DNA from: Batillaria attramentaria
Lineage: Eukaryota > Mollusca > Gastropoda > Batillariidae
Direction of reading: 5' to 3'
Assembly (NCBI GenBank): GCA_018292915.2
Contig: JACVVK020000059.1
Location: 1,086,001-1,150,000, forward strand
DNA length: 64,000 nucleotides
A program made the position numbers and the translations under genes. Positions 1 through 10,484 of this stretch are shown one piece after another. How positions within the stretch are numbered: position 1 is the first letter of the stretch; the number at the start of each line of letters is the position of its first letter. The notes under the pieces were generated by a model that was given only the letters and a program-made list of their open reading frames with translations, ran no database searches and was not told the origin of the DNA.

Positions 1-226
1 AATTGTTGACGTAGTGCTTCGGTTCGAGTTCGGTTGTTTCGAGTGTCTTGTGCGGCGGAAAGGTTTTGGCCGGCTACTTACGAGTCAAACTCGCAGTGCA
101 AGGATATTTGCGGATCGATCTGCTTGCGTGTAATGATTACCAACTGTGGCAGAGACGAGACGAGAGGCGAAATGGGCGCGTGCAATTTGCGTCAAAATAA
201 CATAGCTTTGTCGCTGTCTTCCTTAC
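1..226. other. Intron sequence left of unit 7 exon B
   Basis: This stretch is paralogous to 54502-54739 of gene 2 (shared GTTGACGTAGTGCTTCGG start), so it is intron. No exon seen. Confidence 0.5.
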
Positions 227-468
227 TTTTTCTTGTTTCACAGAGGAACTGGAACAAGGAGTCACACTTGAACGACCGCCATTTACCCGTGTCCTTTGTG
301 AGGGACACGCAAAAGCTGTCGGCCGTGTTCTGGGGCTCCCCGGATTGCCACCCCACCCAGGTACCCTCGGACAAGAGGGTACAGTCCGCCACCCAAGTGT
401 AACCGCTTGAGGAGCTGCTGGTGGAACTTGGGTTGGAGTCGTAAAGGCCTACCCAGAATTCAATTTTC
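227..468 (-). CDS. Gene 1 unit 7, exon B: second half of a CTLD
   Basis: This 242-bp exon runs from acceptor CCGCCAG to donor GTAAGG, phases 2-1. It starts KIEFWVGLYD and contains the CTLD landmarks WVADC, GWQSGEPQNT, the cysteine pair DSFCVS/FKCDS, and the terminal FQFLCE. It is nearly identical to exon B of gene 2 (54740-54981). The next exons of this unit (C and D) must lie left of the window. By analogy with gene 2 this may be the last CTLD of gene 1. Confidence 0.8.
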
Positions 469-715
469 CTGGCGGAATAGAAGCATTTGATTGATGTTGA
501 TTGATGAAGAACATTAATGATGATAATAATAATAATAATCTCAATAGCATTACCATAGGCACTTTATCGCAATTTCTTGGCTCAAAGCACATTGAGCTGA
601 ACCCAACACGCACTCTTACGTGAATCACGCGCATTCTTTCATACACCGGGCATCAACACATTACAATCTTACAAAGTAAGATTTAAAAAAAAAAAAGTCA
701 ATAAAGAACACGTCG

Positions 716-718
<3 letters not shown>

Positions 719-804
<86 letters not shown>
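719..804. repeat. (GT)n microsatellite
   Basis: Pure GT run in the A-B intron of U7; the paralogous intron of gene 2 has a shorter one at about 55226-55296, so length has changed since duplication. Confidence 0.9.
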
Positions 805-808
<4 letters not shown>

Positions 809-1295
809 GTGTCGAATGATTCCTTGAAGAGCGGTTGTTCGGAGCTTTCAACACAGATGTAGGCTTGGTCACATTTTTATACACGACGAAATATACCTCG
901 CCGCAGCAGTTCAGTTCACTTCAGTTCATGATAATCTATACTTGCTCGGAAAAGACCATACGCGTTCCATCCTATCTCCCACACTAATCTCCCTAGTGAC
1001 GTCCCTAAGACTGTTTCAATGTTAGTTTGGTTCACACGAGCTCCGTCGTGCCCTTTTAGGATCGAGCTTGGACCACTGCCTCTGTGCACGCCTCTGCTCT
1101 GCAGGAGATATATGGTGTGCTCACTTAACGTGCGTCTCAGACTCCTTACCACCTCCCCCTCTTTCTTGGCCCAGGCCACCCATAATGCTTGCCTAGCCAG
1201 CGATGATGTCTTCTCTAAACGACGATTAGCTGCGCGACAGTGACCATTTTATCAAGAGCAACGACAATTACAGATAAAAGCGGTGTATTACTTAC

Positions 1296-1464
1296 CCATA
1301 GTCTTGATACCATGACTCTGACATGAGACTGATAATGTAGTCGTTGGCTGTCTGGTCCAGTGTCGCTAGTTTCATACCCAAACTCTCACAGTGCTGCTTT
1401 GCAGGGTTCCAGCCTGTCTTGGCGTTCTCCGTAAACATCACGAAATCTGCGGCCGGCACAGAAC
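1296..1464 (-). CDS. Gene 1 unit 7, exon A: first half of a CTLD
   Basis: The exon is bounded by acceptor TCTGCAG and donor GTAAGT, phases 1-2 (2 + 55 codons + 2). It reads SVPAADFVMFTENAKTGW, then the helix with the first conserved Cys (QHCESLGMKLATLDQ) and ends in WYQDYG. Joined to exon B at 468 it keeps frame (GG+G) and completes one CTLD. It is almost identical to 55790-55958 of gene 2. Confidence 0.8.
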
Positions 1465-1564
1465 CTGCAGATCGACACCACTGACATTAGTTCGGGCCAC
1501 CCTTTTCGGAAAATCCTCGAGTCAAAGCAAAGGGAATGTTAATTTTTCTGAAGAAGATCGACGG

Positions 1565-1695
1565 GGAGCCAGCTGGGAAAGAATATTACAGTACTTTGTG
1601 CTGGTCTTTTTCTCGTTGCCTCGATCGTCTTTGGTCTCGATCACCCGCCGGTGGAAAAGAACTGAACTCAATTCCTTCCAAGTAAGTTTGGGTTT
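1565..1695 (+). mobile_element. tRNA-SINE fragment (family 2)
   Basis: Contains GTGCTGGTCTTTTTCTCG and a GGTGGAAAAGAACTGAA tail, shared with the more complete copy at 56052-56212 in the paralogous intron. The SINE was therefore present before the gene 2/U7 duplication; the head is rearranged here. Confidence 0.6.
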
Positions 1696-1708
1696 GTGCA
1701 CCAGTGGC

Positions 1709-2000
1709 CTCCCATGACATTGGTGACGGCGCTACTGAACGGCCGTCACCAATGTCATGGCGATGAAGCGTGGGTTCGAGCCCAGGTCGAGCTTGTGATA
1801 TGTGTTACCGGATTTTCCTGGCTACCGGGCTGCTCATCGGGGGTTTCTCTCCGGGTTAGCCGGCTTTCCTCCCCCAGCAAAATTGTATAAAAAAAAGAAA
1901 AAGATAAAAAAAAGGATAATTATTGGGTGGCGCTGCACCGAGGCGACGCGCTTCCCCCAGGGGAAGCAGCCCGAATTTCCCGAAAAGGATAATGAAGAAG
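1709..2000 (+). mobile_element. tRNA-SINE (family 1)
   Basis: A tRNA-like B-box region (GTGGGTTCGAGCCCAGG) is followed by TTACCGGATTTTCC, GGGGGTTTCTCTCCGGG and GGGAAGCAGCCCGAATTTCC. The same body occurs on the minus strand at 8935-9230. It is absent from the paralogous intron of gene 2, so it arrived after that duplication. Confidence 0.7.
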
Positions 2001-2632
2001 TTTTAAAAAATCGTGCCTAATTATCCCACACAGGGACAAAATCGAAAAAGAGTCAAAAACAAATAATACTCGTGCGTCTTACGAAATGTGTTAAAACCCT
2101 AAAACGCCCTCCCACACACCCGAAGATAGACTTTTGGCGAAGGGGTTTCAGTTTTGACCTTTCATGAACAGGGACTAGATTTGGTAATGCCCAATGGCAA
2201 CCTGTCCTGTTCCTGCCTTACCTACCCACTTTACACTAAACAAAAAAAGAGTTACTGCGTATGTCATACATTCATCCATGCTATTAACGCGTGCGTATGT
2301 CTTGTAATCCATATAAATAGTAAAAAAGAAAAGAAAAGAACAAAAAACACGTTCCGAACAGTCAACTCATCCATGGAGAAAGTGAAACTTCAGCATACAT
2401 ATAAATGGTCCTAATCACATCCTGATCATTCTGTAAAGCAAGCGCTGTGTGTGATTTATTATTATTTTGATTATTATGATTATTATTAGTAGTAGTATTA
2501 TTGTGGTTGTTGTTTTTGTTGTTTTTGGTGGTGGTGGTGATGATGAATTTTCAATGTACATCAGTGAAAAGGACTTTTTTAGCTGTTTAAAATAAGGTCT
2601 ACGTCGAACATAAGGCAAAAGTGGAATCTAAC

Positions 2633-2830
2633 TTATTGTTGTTGTTGTTGTTTCTGCCACTGTTGTTTCTGCCACTGTTGTCACTATTGTTTCTGCCACT
2701 GTTGTTTCTGCCACTGTTGTTTCTGCCACTGCTGTTTCTGCCACTGTTGTCTCTGCCACTGTTGTTTCTGCAAGCGTTGTATCCGGTACTGTTGCTGGCG
2801 CCAAAGTTGTCTGTGCCATCGTTGTCTCTG
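2633..2830 (-). CDS. Gene 1 unit 7, Thr-rich stalk exon (TTVAE pentapeptide repeat)
   Basis: A 15-bp minisatellite that is open on the minus strand as repeated ETTVA units. Flanks look like splice sites: ATATACAG before, GTTAGA after, with phase 1-1 (2 + 65 codons + 1), so it can be included or skipped without changing frame. It starts ETTMAQTTLAPATVPDTT and ends in a run of Thr. Thr/Pro-rich segments of this kind are usually O-glycosylated stalks. Gene 2 has the same exon with the same borders (58354-58593). Expression is not shown; a plain minisatellite is the alternative. Confidence 0.5.
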
Positions 2831-2989
2831 CTGTATATACAAGACATCGTTGTACAAAAAATACATTAGGGAAGAATTCAGCCCATTGCAGTCGTAAACG
2901 TTTGACGTAAATCTTATCTCATTAGCTGCAGTTGAAAACAAGATGGCCACCAGCCCAATATGTTGTTTCCATTCAGTGACCTGCTGTCG

Positions 2990-3715
2990 TCGTGGTCGTT
3001 GTGTCATGTATGCAAGTTGTATGTTGTGTCCTCTGTCCGCAAGTACCTCTCCACCGATGCAACAGCCAAACTGGTCACTTCACTCATTCTGTCCCGTCTT
3101 GACTACTGTACCTCTCTGCTGGCTGGTCTCCCTGCTTCATCCATTCTCCCGCTTCAGCGCATCCAGAACATTGCTGCTCGCCTTGTCCTTCGCTTGAAAA
3201 AGTCCGACCACATCTCTTGTGCACTCTGCTCTCTGCACTGGCTTCCACTCTCTCAAAGAATTAAATACAAGATCTGCACCCTCTGCTACAAGTGCATCCA
3301 TAACTCCGCCCCATCCTACCTGTCTGATTTGTTGGAACTCTACACTCCGTCACGTTCCCTCCGGTCTTCATCCGATACCCTTATATTCAGAATCCCACGC
3401 ACTAAACTTTCTTCTGTTGGCTCTCGAGCCTTCTCCTACGCTGGTCCAAAAACCTGGAATTCTCTGCCTCTTTCGCTCCGCCAGTCAACCTCCCTCGAAA
3501 CCTTCAAAACAAATCTAAGAACCTACCTGTTTTCATCTCAAAGCTCCGTCTAACCTCCCTCCGTCTTTCTCCATCTCCTTATTAAGTACCATACATGCAG
3601 TTGCCCTGGCCCTGAACCTTCACGTCTGTCTGTCTCTTTACCTGTACTCTAAGCGCTTCGAACTACCTTACATGTAGATTAAGCGCTATATAAATAAATT
3701 ATTATTATTATTATG
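2990..3715 (+). mobile_element. LINE 3' end (L2/CR1-like), truncated
   Basis: Open reading 2960-3553 encodes the C-terminal region of a non-LTR retrotransposon ORF2: SRLDYCTSLLAGLP, LQRIQNIAARLVLRLKKSDH, LHWLPLSQRIKYKI, then GSRAFSYAGPKTWNSLP and LRTYLFSSQ before a stop. After a 160-bp UTR the copy ends in AAGCGCTATATAAATAAATT and (ATT)n, the usual 3' microsatellite tail. No upstream RT core or endonuclease, so it is 5' truncated and dead. It separates U6 from U7. Confidence 0.8.
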
Positions 3716-3954
3716 CTGCCCGCGCGCGCACACGTACGCAAGCAAGGGTTTTAACACATTTCGTACCGTACACGAGTATTATTTGTTTTTGACTCTTTTT
3801 CGATTTTGTGTCTGTGTGCGAAAATCAGGTTGTTTCCTAGCGGCTCTTCCTGCAGCAAACACGAGTATAATCAAAGCGCAACACTCATTAAACCAAATTA
3901 AAATCCACTGTATGATTTTTTAAGGGACACCACTGGTGCACAAACGCAAACGTA

Positions 3955-4135
3955 CTTGGAAGGGATTGAGTGAAGTTCGTTTCCACCGCGGGTGATACCA
4001 AAGACGATCGAGGTAACGAGGAAAAGACCAGCAAATGTTTAGTTACGTCAACCAGCTAGCTAACACGACCTCATGTGTTAAGGTTTTGCGAGTGCAAAGA
4101 GGCACGGAAATGGTGTCCAGTACTTTCTAGAAGTC
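3955..4135 (-). mobile_element. SINE family 2 tail plus unidentified repeat
   Basis: CCACCGCGGGTGATACCAAA and GACGATCGAGG are the reverse complement of the family 2 SINE tail. The following 4045-4130 (GTCAACCAGCTAG to CCAGTACTTTC) recurs at 43372-43455. Confidence 0.5.
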
Positions 4136-4402
4136 TTGTGGACGATGCAGCTGGTCGTTTTTCACGATGAATGCAGTGACATTAAGCTGACGTGACATTT
4201 TGTCCTTTTCAGGCAATTTGCACCTACCCCACGGCTCTCCGCCAATCGTTGTAGGAGAACGAAAATGAAAATGAAAACAATACATTGATATACCCCTAGC
4301 CCCCCCCCCTCCCCCAACCCCCCCCCCCCCCACCTCCCCACACACCCACGGCTTACACAACTATGGGACCATGTTCAGATAATGGCGCGGGGACGTACAT
4401 AC

Positions 4403-4471
4403 CTGGACACGATACACCTTCTGGAGTCGTCGAGCCCGTATCGTCGGCCATGGCAGCCAGGTTAAACTGGA
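4403..4471 (-). CDS. Gene 1 unit 6, exon D
   Basis: 69 bp, acceptor GGACAG, donor GTATGT, phase 1-1. It reads FQFNLAAMADDTGSTTPEG then VSCP. Unlike other D exons it lacks the Asn-X-Thr sequon after FQF and has one extra codon. Unit 7 lies about 1.6 kb further left, with LINE sequence between. Confidence 0.7.
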
Positions 4472-4479
4472 CTGTCCAC

Positions 4480-5555
4480 ATAAGCAAAATTTACAAGCTG
4501 TAAACTAACTCACTACGAATAGCACAAGCTTCCCATTTCCAACGGGAAGCATGTCCATAATACTACATACTCTATGTTCCCAGCGCTCCATGTTCCCGAC
4601 ACAGCACCAAAAAAAAATTCCAACCAAGCAACCTTAGGCAGCCGGCAAGACAGAGCGCCAGGAACATCAACCCGTGTCTTTGCTCCTGGTGTAGATAACT
4701 CCACTCCTATCAATCAAAAGGGGCGCGTCGCCCAGATTCAGCCAATCGCCTGTCGTGGTATCATGAGCACAACACATGGCATGTTCTGGCAAACGTTCTT
4801 GCCAGACACTACAAAGAAGGAAGCACATGTAGTTTGATATGACGAAAGCGTGCAAGCAGTAAGTCCATCGGCGTCATGTGAGGAAAATAGACCATGACGT
4901 CAATCGCTTTCATCTTGAAATCACCCACTGTTCCATAAAATGACGTCATGAACGTACTGTGTTTTTGCCAATTCACGTCCGAGTAAAGGGGCGGGGCTTT
5001 GGCCTCGGGGCTTGCCGAGTGGAGTCGTCTATTCGCAAAGGCTTTCATACGGCACTCAAAATTTTCACATATAATTTATATGAACCTGCCCTGCTCGGCT
5101 AGAGCCCATTTGCACGGACAGCGAGGGTCCTTTGACTGGAGTGGGGTCGTCTATATCGACCTATAGAGCCCCGGGAATAGAGACACGTGGTAATAAAATA
5201 GGGCTGACGCAATTTCTACAGCATCTCTGGTTTCATATGGATAGTTGTGACATCTACTGAGCTAGCCTTCCCTGAAAAAAAAAAAACGTGATGCGGCGTC
5301 CTTGTGCCATTAAAAAGACTTTAAAGACCATAAAATCGTTAAGGCCACGAAAAACGGCGCCACATACATTGTCACCCACTAGTAATGCATATATCTGTAT
5401 GGTGAGTTGTACTTTCTGTGAACACACAGCCTACTCTTTTGCTCCTGTTTAGCCAATGGTGTACATATTTGCCTGTAATAATTTTTGTCTCGTTTCTTCT
5501 GTGTCCGAAATACCCAGTTAATTAATACAGAATCAGGAAAAAAACTTTGTGACAT
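4480..5555. other. Intron between unit 6 exons C and D
   Basis: About 930 bases without recognisable coding sequence. The segments with GCCAATCGCCTGTCGTGG, CTTGCCAGACACTACA and ATGACGTCATG recur at 6520-6740, so both derive from one unidentified repeat. Confidence 0.4.
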
Positions 5556-5561
5556 ACTTAC

Positions 5562-5630
5562 AGGAGAAGCAGGGGCTGCGGTGTATCTTATTTACAGCGT
5601 CGTAGCCCAGGTCCACGTTGTCGCAAGCAG
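5562..5630 (-). CDS. Gene 1 unit 6, exon C
   Basis: 69 bp between acceptor CGTGCAG and donor GTAAGT, phase 1-1. Reads ACDNVDLGYDAVNKIHRSP then CFS. The two cysteines with the single cysteine of exon D form a small conserved module that I cannot assign to a known domain. Confidence 0.75.
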
Positions 5631-6116
5631 CTGCACGTGCACACGGTGAAAGCAATAAGATTTTACCGTTAAATTTGTTTTCAAGAAAAACAGACCATCG
5701 AGGAAAATATCCGTTGTGCAGTAAGAGCAGCAACTTGACCAATACCAGCCAATCCAAAGCAACCAACGATCCAAATGACTAACTACCCGACCAAGCAAAC
5801 AACTAATCATCACGATTATTCAATCAACCAGTTGATCAAATAACCGGTCGTCGGCTTCCTTCCCGTCTGCTTTGTAAATGCTTAGTCCACAAATATGAAA
5901 ACAAAAATACACAAAAGAAAATAAACTTCTTTTTTTTTAAATGATTATCGTTCTACAGTTCTATAATCAGTTCGAAACTTTAATAGCTCAGCTGACCATC
6001 CGTGCCAGGGTATCATATTGTTTCGGTGTCCTGTGTGTGACTGAATGCCCGTGATTCACATCAGCGTGCGTGTTGAGTTTAGTTCGTTGCGCTTTGAGCA
6101 TTACTAGATTATTTAC

Positions 6117-6352
6117 CTTTGGGTTTTCGGCAGAGAAACTGCAGGGCCGAGTCACACACGAAAGTCTTCCATTCACCCGTGTTCATGTTGGCACCGACGC
6201 AGAAGTGGTCATCCGTGTTCAGAGGTTCCTCGGACTCCCATCCCATCCACGAGCCGTTTGCCAGGGAGCTACAGTCGTCCACCCATCTGTACCCGCTTTG
6301 GCTGTGATCCAAGATTCTGGCATCCCAAAGTCCAATCCAAAAGTCGGTTTCT
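6117..6352 (-). CDS. Gene 1 unit 6, exon B: second half of a CTLD
   Basis: 236 bp, acceptor TCTCCCAG, donor GTAAAT, phases 2-1 with 78 full codons. It begins ETDFWIGLWDARILD and contains YRWVDDCSSL, GWESEEPLNT, FCVGAN, FVCDS and FLCRK. The EPN sugar motif is replaced by EPLN and WND by WKTF, so classical Ca-dependent sugar binding is not predicted. It is two codons shorter than other B exons, in the loop before SGYRW. Confidence 0.85.
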
Positions 6353-6499
6353 CTGGGAGAAATAAATTAATTGAAAGGGGATTAAGAGGGGACTGGGTCA
6401 AGAGGTTGAGTCATCCCTTACGGATGCAGGTTCAAATCCCCAATGGGCAGGAATTTGGTGCAGACTGGAATAGACGACTCCATTTCTGTCAATGAAATG

Positions 6500-6790
6500 G
6501 GGCAAGCAACTAGAAGTTAGCCAATCGCGTGCCGCGGCATTATGAGCACAACACGTGGCAAGGTCTAACAAACTGTCTTGCCAGACACTACAGAAAGGGA
6601 AGCACATGCATTTCGATATGACCGAAATGTGGAAAGAAAGCAGTAAGTCCATTGACGTCATTTGAGGAATAAGACCATTACGTCAGTCTCTTTCATCTTG
6701 GAATCACCCCTTTGTCAATAGCATGACGTCATGGACGTACTGTGAGTTGCCAGCACTCGGAAGAGTAAAGGGTCCAGTCCAGTAACCTAA
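6500..6790. repeat. Unidentified dispersed repeat, second copy at about 4735-5050
   Basis: Shared landmarks in the same order are GCCAATCGC, GAGCACAACAC, TCTTGCCAGACACTAC, AAGCACATG, GTAAGTCCAT, CATGACGTCATG and GGGGCTTGCCGAGTGGAG. Both copies lie in gene 1 introns (U6). Confidence 0.6.
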
Positions 6791-6899
6791 GACCTTGGGG
6801 CTTGCCGAGTGGAGCCGTCTATTCCAGACTGGCAGGAATTTGGTGCTGACTCGTTGAATGGAAAACAAGTAAACATCATGCATGCAGGAGAGAAAAAAA

Positions 6900-6985
6900 A
6901 AGGGGGGGCGGGGGGGATGGATGCTGCTGCACTGTGGCGACGCGCTCACCCCGGAGGGAGCAGCCCGAATTTCCTCTACTCCGGT
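6900..6985 (+). mobile_element. SINE family 1 fragment
   Basis: Contains GCACTGTGGCGACGCGCTC and GAGCAGCCCGAATTTCC, the 3' body of the family 1 SINE; the tRNA head is missing. Confidence 0.55.
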
Positions 6986-7176
6986 GTGGGACTGAAAGTT
7001 ACCAATGTAACGTACGAAACCTGAACTGGGACTCAGCTGAACGCTATTCGGGGAAGAGAACTGTGTTTGTATGGCAACTAATGATGACGATGACAACGAT
7101 GATGATAATGATAATGATGACGACGACGACGGCGGCGGCGGAGGCGATGGTGGTGGTGGTGATGATGATGATATCG

Positions 7177-7181
<5 letters not shown>

Positions 7182-7246
<65 letters not shown>
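7182..7246. repeat. (CA)n microsatellite touching a splice donor
   Basis: The CA tract ends three bases from the donor of U6 exon A (GTTAGT at 7244-7249 on the minus strand), so transcript-side GT repeats follow the donor directly. Confidence 0.9.
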
Positions 7247-7248
<2 letters not shown>

Positions 7249-7249
7249 C

Positions 7250-7427
7250 CCGGCTTCAGTGTACCAGTCCAGTAACCTGAGACTGGCGAGGTAAGCGGCA
7301 GCTGGTTGGTCCAGTGTAGCCAGTGTCATGCCCATACTCTCACAGTGCTGTCTGGCCGGGTTCCAGCCTTTCTTGGCCTGGTCCGAGAACATCACGAAAT
7401 CCGCGGCTGACGAAGGCACGTTGTCCG
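7250..7427 (-). CDS. Gene 1 unit 6, exon A: first half of a CTLD (possible alternative start)
   Basis: 178 bp, phase 1-2, donor GTTAGT, acceptor ATGTTAG. Coding DNVPSSAADFVMFSDQAKKG through HCESMGMTLATLDQ to WYTEAG. Reading on upstream of the acceptor keeps the frame open to ATG at about 7480, encoding a hydrophobic stretch (HICVLTVVIVCMLA) that resembles a signal peptide. Either this is chance coding potential of the intron end, or the unit can start its own transcript. The splice reading is preferred because phase matches exon D upstream (G+CG). Confidence 0.75.
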
Positions 7428-7823
7428 CTAACATGCATACAATCACCACCGTCAAAACACAAATATGTAGTGTCACCATCAAAAGAGAGAGAGAGAGAGA
7501 GATCCGCAAGTTATTTCTTTATCTGTTTTGGTCAGTACCCTCAAAGTTAGGAATCCACGAGAAAGACCATGATAATTCAACGTGTCTCCTGTGTTGACGA
7601 CACCAGAATGTTCCGATTTGTGTAAGCCATATTCAGTGTCCGGCAGCCGTTAGCAACGGTGTTGATTAATTCATAAACTACTTTCTCTTACTAGACAGTC
7701 ATGACTATATTCCACATCAAACATAACAGTGACACTGTGGTACAGAATTACAGCACATTTTAACTGGATGAAGCCATTGTACAAGTAAACGAAACTCGGC
7801 TAATGGCGTGTGGACGTACATAC

Positions 7824-7889
7824 CTGGACACCATACTTCTGGAATCGCTGGGCCCTCGTCGTCCGGCATGTCAGTCGTGTTAAACTGGA
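7824..7889 (-). CDS. Gene 1 unit 5, exon D
   Basis: 66 bp, acceptor TGTACAG, donor GTATGT, phase 1-1, 21 full codons. Reads FQFNTTDMPDDEGPAIPEV then WCP. An N-glycosylation sequon (NTT) follows FQF. It is 396 bp upstream of the unit 6 A exon in transcript order. Confidence 0.75.
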
Positions 7890-7928
7890 CTGTACACAGA
7901 ATCAGAAGGATGGATTGTTAAAAACCCT

Positions 7929-7929
<1 letters not shown>

Positions 7930-7978
<49 letters not shown>
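7930..7978. repeat. (CT)n microsatellite
   Basis: Lies between exons C and D of U5; equivalent tracts flank D in units 2-4 (13334, 16030, 18716). Confidence 0.9.
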
Positions 7979-7980
<2 letters not shown>

Positions 7981-8279
7981 GCCGTGACGGGCTCAGTCTT
8001 GATGGTCTCTGTTAATTATTATCAAAAAATCTATTCTTGCTATCTAAACTAAGACGCTTAGTTAGTCCTGACACCTGTAAGCTATTCTTTCATGCCCACG
8101 TGCAAAGTCGTCTGGATTTTGCGTCCACTCAGGCGGACGAGTGCAGCGAAAATCAGTTCTAAAAGGTAAACTCCATTCACCGGCGCGTTGTCAAACTCTT
8201 ACACACGGGTAATTCTAGTACTGACCAAAAGTTTTAAATCCACAAACTTCTTCCTCTAAAACGGCATCTGGAATTTAAC

Positions 8280-8531
8280 AAATGCTTACTGATGCACAAG
8301 ATTGTTTATTCCAAAGCCCCAACATATCTTCATCAACTATTTAATTTCAAACATGATGTACAACACAACACAAGGAACAGTCTGTTCCCAGTGCCTCGCC
8401 CAAGGGTTGATATTTATAAATGTAGCCTGTGTTTCTCAGGGGCGTCCACATGGAACTCCTTACCACTGAGTATCCAAAACGTTTCCAAATTCATTCACTT
8501 CAAACAAATTCTACACGACACGTTCATCTGA
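8280..8531 (+). mobile_element. LINE ORF2 C-terminal fragment
   Basis: Encodes KAPTYLHQLFNF, RNSLFPVPRPRVDIYK, SLCFSGASTWNSLPLS and FKQILHDTFI, the typical C-terminal block of a Jockey/CR1-group ORF2. Only this block remains. Confidence 0.65.
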
Positions 8532-8566
8532 CCATATGGCTAGAAAAGACTTTGTCAGAAACTTAC

Positions 8567-8635
8567 AGGAGAAACAGGGGCTGCGGTATGTCTTATTTCC
8601 AGCGTCGTAGCCCAGGTCCACATTGTGGCAAGCAG
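8567..8635 (-). CDS. Gene 1 unit 5, exon C
   Basis: 69 bp, same borders and phase as its sister exons (acceptor to GTAAGT). Reads ACHNVDLGYDAGNKTYRSP then CFS; the usual Asp after the first Cys is His. The intron to exon B is about 3 kb because a pogo-like element and a SINE have inserted. Confidence 0.75.
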
Positions 8636-8934
8636 CTGCACGTGAACACAGTTACAGCAATGAGGTTTCTCCGACACATATTGGTAGTAAGAAAACGAAA
8701 AGGGTCCACTTTATCATACCGTCCATTTAAAAGCAACCAGTTATCTAAATTACTAACCATCCAGTCAACCAACCAAGCAACCAAATAATCGGCAAGATTA
8801 CCAAACAATCGATCAACCAACCAACCATCCAATCAGCCAACCAACCATCCAAACCAACAGTCGCAGCAGTTCACATACACCCAACCAAAACCGAACCGAC
8901 GATCCAGTGAAGTCGGAACATGCCGGGCGGTCAA

Positions 8935-9230
8935 TGATTTTTTTTTTTTTTTTTTTTTTTAGGGAGGGGGGGGGTCTACTTTACTGTCCCTTTCGGGAAA
9001 TTCGGGCTGCTTCCCGCGGGTTGAAACCCGTCGGCGCGGTGCAGCGACCCGAAGAGAAACCCCCGAAACCCAGAGAGAATCCCCCGGGTGAATAGTCCGG
9101 TAACCGGGAAAAACCGGCATCATATATATCACAAGCTCGACCTGGGCTTGAACCCACGCTTCCCTGCCGGTGAAAGCCGTTCAGTAGCGCAGAGGCCAGG
9201 TCCGACGCACTACCTAATAGATCACCGCTC
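8935..9230 (-). mobile_element. tRNA-SINE (family 1)
   Basis: Reverse-strand copy: the tRNA-like head is at the high end (GGGTTCAAGCCCAGG) and the GGGAAGCAGCCCGAATTTCC body and a poly-T/A tail are at the low end. Flanks not resolved for target duplications. Confidence 0.7.
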
Positions 9231-9586
9231 ACCCCAACTATGGTAACAACTGACACAAAATTAATGAGGAAAGTGATAGGGTTCGAGTCACTCTTGGGCA
9301 TGGTAATTCTTCACCTTGAGTATGTAGCACAGTTCAACTTACTATCACGAGCAATTTACTGCGATTAAAAATATCGTGCAAAAACGTTACTCAGGGGTAA
9401 AACACCTCGCACATAAGAAGTACTCCTGAGCCACGGAGCAGAGTAGAGCAGAAGAGTAGAGTACTTTTGTCGTGCGATATTTTTTACTCCAGGGTAAATT
9501 CCTTGAGAAGTAAATTTGTCTTATTATCGGATCATCGGGAGTGAATTCTCGCCGAGTGTGTCGTGAGCTTTACTATGTAGCATATA

Positions 9587-10402
9587 CAGTGGACGCCGGA
9601 TATAAGCAACTCGGATATAAGAAAACTCGGTTATTGCCAACGAATTTTTTTCCCCCGGCCAAACTCTTCTTTATTATGTATTACAAAAACTCGGATACAA
9701 GAAACTCGCTTATAAGAAAACTCGGTTTTAGGAAAGCAAATTTCTTGTCCCGCTTGATACAAAAACTCGGATATAAAAAACCGAAAGTACATTTCCAAGA
9801 AAATTTCACTCATTCTAAGAAAACAGGTCAGGTCTGACGTCACTTAGGACAGGCACATGATGGCGCATTATTTGCTTTTCTTGAATTGGTTCTTTACCAT
9901 TGTGTTCCGTGCAAAACTGAATGTTGGCAAGAAGAAAATACGAGATGCATTTTTGTTGTTCTATTGTTATATGTTGTTTTTTATTATTATTTTGTTTTTT
10001 TGCCTTATTGGGAGCTCAGTCTCTCTCTCTCTCTCTCTGTATGTCTGTCTCTGTCTACAGGGCTCGCGTTAAGGAGAATAAAACTATCAGTATTAGACTA
10101 ACTGTTGATCAATTCCTTTCTTTGAAAATATACGTGGTCCATCCCCCTTCCCCCTCCCAACAGAAAAAAAGCTAATTTGCAGCTTTTTTCAGCCAAATTA
10201 GACACGGAAAGCATCGCATATCATACCGCTAATGGGACGAGTGTTTTATAGATCAAAAGTTGATACATAATGCACTTTTAATATATCCTATAAATACAAG
10301 GGAATTCTCTCTCTCTCTCTCTCTCTCTCTCCCCTTAGTTCTTTTTTGTTGGCTCCCTTGTGTAACAATGGGAGTCTATGTAATAGCCCTCCGTCGTCTG
10401 TC

Positions 10403-10484
<82 letters not shown>

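Noticed and set aside
1740..1790. tRNA gene at the GTGGGTTCGAGCCCAGG motif
   Set aside because: It is the head of a family 1 SINE with the same 3' body as the copy at 8935-9230.
9440..9540. Second small inverted-repeat element before the pogo-like transposon
   Set aside because: AAAAATATCGTGC/GCGATATTTTT pairing is short and imperfect; borders not definable.
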